Assembly (NCBI GenBank): GCA_905200315.1
Contig: CAJKKA010000088.1
Span: 1-6,634, forward strand
Source: an uncultured Clostridium sp.
GTDB lineage: Bacteria; Bacillota_A; Clostridia; TANB77; CAG-508
Direction: 5' to 3'
DNA: 6,634 nt
The notes under the pieces are model-generated. The model was given only the letters and a program-made list of their open reading frames with translations. It was not told the DNA's origin and did no database searches. The stretch's first letter is position 1; the number at the start of each line of letters is the position of its first letter. Both the position numbers and the translations under genes were made by a program. This document shows, piece by piece, positions 5,069 to 6,634 of the stretch.

Positions 5069-6040
5069 CTATTGTTTTAAAAATCCTTCTGCATTCGCAT
5101 AGAATCTAGTTTCTTCATCCAGTTCAATAGAAGATGATATATATTTATTAGCTATGCTATTAAATGTAGCATATCCTCCACCTATACCAATAACAAAGTA
5201 TTTATTAATATCTCCATATTTTTTTGTAATTCTTTTTATCATAGTTTCTATGTTAGGTTCTATTACATCTGCATAATCCATAATGTTATGTGTTGTTTTA
5301 TAATGAACTGTATTTTTACCACTCATCAATCTTTCATCTATCTTAGATCCTTGGAAGTCAGAACCTAATTTTTTATTTATATTATCTGCTATTATATCTG
5401 TTAATGTAATAGCCCCAGTAGGTATAGTTAATACATTCCCTACTTTAAATTTCCCTCCGTTATATGAGAAATTTACAAGGTCTGTAGTCCCTCCTCCTAC
5501 ATCACATACAAGTATATCTTCATCTATTTCTAGGTTATTTTTTATAGCTATATATGCAGAATAACCCTCCACACATACTCCTACACTTTCAATAAATACT
5601 CTTCTTTTAATTACTTCATCTTCTTTAATAATTTGAAACTCTAGCCACTTATTAGTAGGGAAATGAGATTTTAATTCATCTACATACATTTTATTTAAAC
5701 TATGTTCTGCTGGTAATCCTAGCCTTAATTGTGATACTTTCACATCATAAGCTTCAGGATATAATTCAGCTATCATCACTAAAGCTTGTTCCAATAAATG
5801 AGGTCTAGTATGTTTTGAATGGTTATCGTTTAAATCACCTATACCAACATACATTTTCTTCCCATTAAATACGATACATCTACAATCCTCTGTATTATGT
5901 GTATCTTCTGTTTGCAATTTATTCGGTAAAGTAACTCTTACTATTTCTCCCAAATGATTGTATCTTACTGCTTTCATCATAGCATTACCTAAATCTAGTC
6001 CCACCTTTTGAGTGTCTATTTGTGTTAATTTTACTTTCAT
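5069..6040 (-). CDS. parM: ParM-type actin-like plasmid segregation ATPase
   Basis: A 323-residue cytoplasmic actin-fold ATPase, typical ParM length. ParM polymerises with ATP and pushes plasmid copies apart through a ParR-parC complex. Visible motifs in order: phosphate 1, VGLDLGNAMMKAV (13-25, Asp16); connect region VEGYSAYIA (157-165); phosphate 2, CDVGGGTTDLV (179-189, catalytic-type Asp180); adenosine motif, VIGIGGGYATF (283-293); and the C-terminal FYANAEGFL, close to the N-A-x-G-F-L ending of ParM/StbA proteins. Start choice: ATG at 6046 is only 1 nt from AGGAG, while the in-frame ATG at 6040 is 7 nt away, so I chose 6040 (the longer form would be 325 aa). It follows the ribbon-helix-helix gene by 24 bp in one operon and ends at a strong terminator. 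Phage and plasmid actins of other subtypes (Alp) are less likely alternatives. Confidence 0.93.
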   Translation of the reverse strand: MKVKLTQIDTQKVGLDLGNAMMKAVRYNHLGEIVRVTLPNKLQTEDTHNTEDCRCIVFNGKKMYVGIGDLNDNHSKHTRPHLLEQALVMIAELYPEAYDVKVSQLRLGLPAEHSLNKMYVDELKSHFPTNKWLEFQIIKEDEVIKRRVFIESVGVCVEGYSAYIAIKNNLEIDEDILVCDVGGGTTDLVNFSYNGGKFKVGNVLTIPTGAITLTDIIADNINKKLGSDFQGSKIDERLMSGKNTVHYKTTHNIMDYADVIEPNIETMIKRITKKYGDINKYFVIGIGGGYATFNSIANKYISSSIELDEETRFYANAEGFLKQ

Positions 6041-6064
6041 ATTCATGCTCCTATTTATTAAATT

Positions 6065-6373
6065 TTATTGTACTCCAAAAGCCCCTTCTATCTCGACTTC
6101 TTCAACTTCTTCTGTTTCTGTCGGTTGCTCTATAGTAAGTTCTTTTGTTTCTGATAATTGCTCTATATTTTGTGTAAAGCAATTATTATTCAAAATACTT
6201 CTATTTTCTTTTAAATGTTGTAATAATACACATCTACAGTATTGAGCCAAGCTTAAATCCATATCTTCTGCTAATGCTTCCAGTTGCTCTTTCTTGTCTA
6301 ATGCGACAGGTATTTGTATATTGTATTTTTCAACTTTATTTTGTTTTGTTGAACGAGTTTTTTTAGTAGTCAT
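6065..6373 (-). CDS. Ribbon-helix-helix DNA-binding protein, ParR-like adaptor candidate
   Basis: A 102-residue protein. A basic N-terminus (MTTKKTRSTKQNKVEK) leads into a ribbon-helix-helix pattern: strand KYNIQIPVAL (16-25), helix 1 KKEQLEALAEDMD (27-39), and helix 2 SLAQYCRCVLLQHLKENR (41-58). The last 25 residues are strongly acidic (EQPTETEEVEEVEIEG). ParR adaptors of type II partition systems are RHH dimers that bind the centromere with the N-terminal fold and ParM with the C-terminal tail, so this is the likely role. Overall similarity to a named ParR is not obvious to me. In R1 and pSK41 the order is parM then parR; here the small gene comes first. The ATG at 6373-6371 has AGAGGTGG a few nt upstream. 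It probably also represses its own operon. A plain RHH regulator is the alternative. Confidence 0.8.
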   Translation of the reverse strand: MTTKKTRSTKQNKVEKYNIQIPVALDKKEQLEALAEDMDLSLAQYCRCVLLQHLKENRSILNNNCFTQNIEQLSETKELTIEQPTETEEVEEVEIEGAFGVQ

Positions 6374-6486
6374 ATTACCACCTCTTTCTTTATATTTAAA
6401 ATTAATATTTATTATTAATAATTAATAATTTTAAATAACTATTAATAAATTTTATTAATTTTTAATATCTCTCTCGAACAATTCTT
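6374..6486 (-). other. par operon leader with A+T-rich repeats, possible centromere
   Basis: The 5' leader of the RHH-parM operon is made of TTAATAA-type words. ATTAATAA recurs at 6413-6456 on both strands, and ATTAATAAA-T-TTTATTAAT (6441-6459) is a perfect 9-bp inverted repeat. Similar TTAAATTTTA words recur at about 6498 and 6538. Partition centromeres are arrays of short repeats next to the par promoter, so this is a candidate parC. Its extreme A+T content makes chance repetition likely too. Confidence 0.3.
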
Positions 6487-6515
6487 ATTATATTATATTA
6501 AATTTTATTTGTAAA
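6487..6515 (-). promoter_or_regulatory. Predicted promoter of the RHH-parM operon
   Basis: On the minus strand TTTACA (6515-6510) and a perfect TATAAT (6492-6487) are separated by exactly 17 bp, 11 of 12 consensus bases. The transcript would start near 6480, giving a leader of about 107 nt. Confidence 0.7.
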
Positions 6516-6560
6516 TACTATTTTTTAATATTTTTTATTAAATTTTAATAAAATTTAATA

Positions 6561-6600
6561 AAACCACCTATTCAGTTATCTTTGCATAGGCGGTTTTTTA
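6561..6600 (-). terminator. Terminator of a gene beyond the right edge, loop formed by an 18-bp dyad
   Basis: AAAACCACCTAT (6561-6572) pairs with 6587-6598 over 12 positions, with a 14-nt loop. The single non-Watson-Crick pair is A-C in a plus-strand RNA but a G-U wobble in a minus-strand RNA. The minus-strand tail is TTTTATTAAATTTT, so it probably ends a leftward gene outside the window. The T run at 6595-6600 also allows plus-strand use. Confidence 0.65.
6571..6588 (+). repeat. 18-bp dyad, copy D
   Basis: ATTCAGTTATCTTTGCAT, about 55 bp upstream of the par promoter -35. It coincides with the loop plus two base pairs on each side of the terminator hairpin at 6561-6600. Confidence 0.7.
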
Positions 6601-6606
6601 TCTTTT

Positions 6607-6624
6607 ATTCAGTTTTATCTGCAT
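6607..6624 (+). repeat. 18-bp dyad, copy E
   Basis: ATTCAGTTTTATCTGCAT starts exactly 36 bp (two repeat lengths) after copy D, in the same orientation. The window ends 10 bases later, so further copies could follow. Confidence 0.7.
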
Positions 6625-6634
6625 AATAATAAAG

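Noticed and set aside
6012..6245. Plus-strand open frame of 77 codons
   Set aside because: It is antisense to the start of parM and to the RHH gene. Its serine/threonine-rich stretch is the complement of the acidic tail.
1139..6624. The 18-bp repeats as a CRISPR array
   Set aside because: They are short and dispersed, abut directly or lie 36 bp apart, have no unique spacers of regular length, and no cas gene is present.
1139..6624. Mini-ORFs inside the 18-bp repeats (ATG followed soon by TAA on the minus strand)
   Set aside because: The frame length is not conserved (one to eight codons), the copies are not spaced from a ribosome binding site, and the dyad symmetry explains conservation better.
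1..6634. Insertion sequence or transposase within the window
   Set aside because: No transposase motifs or terminal inverted repeats with target duplications are visible. The tyrosine recombinase lacks recognisable att sites here.

Overview
The window is very A+T-rich (about a quarter G+C by eye). All seven protein genes lie on the minus strand behind strong AGGAGG-like ribosome binding sites and short U-tract terminators. Together with the gene types (a Rep-like initiator, an actin-type ParM ATPase behind a small ribbon-helix-helix gene, and a tyrosine recombinase) this points to a plasmid backbone, or plasmid-like element, of a low-GC Firmicute, most likely Clostridium or a close relative. 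No species can be named from the sequence.

Layout, left to right. 1-248: a DUF2442-type gene that runs off the left edge. Its C-terminal part appears to be replaced after a sharp composition change near base 59. 249-402: a structured spacer with interleaved inverted repeats. 403-1119: a DUF3102-like protein with a charged coiled-coil tail. 1120-1395: its promoter region, with two tandem copies of an 18-bp dyad and the rep terminator. 1396-2274: a replication initiator candidate. 2275-2821: the rep leader and control region. It holds a near-consensus plus-strand promoter, tandem 12-mers and a plus-strand terminator, which together outline an antisense RNA of about 150 nt. 2822-4112: a small HTH-type protein gene overlapping a tyrosine recombinase gene. 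4113-5068: about 950 bp without a gene, holding a perfect 26-bp inverted repeat and a run of hairpins that resembles a single-strand origin or a structured RNA. 5069-6373: a ribbon-helix-helix gene followed by parM. 6374-6634: the par promoter region, A+T-rich repeats that could be the centromere, a terminator, and two more copies of the 18-bp dyad.

How the parts may work together (inference): Rep starts replication and its level is held down by the antisense RNA. ParM, with the RHH protein as adaptor and repressor, segregates the copies. The recombinase could resolve multimers or integrate the element. The most notable unexplained signal is an 18-bp dyad, consensus ATTCAGTTATTTCTGCAT. It occurs five times, only in intergenic DNA and always in the same orientation, next to the DUF3102-like, rep and par genes. 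It could be a shared operator or a dispersed centromere-type site.
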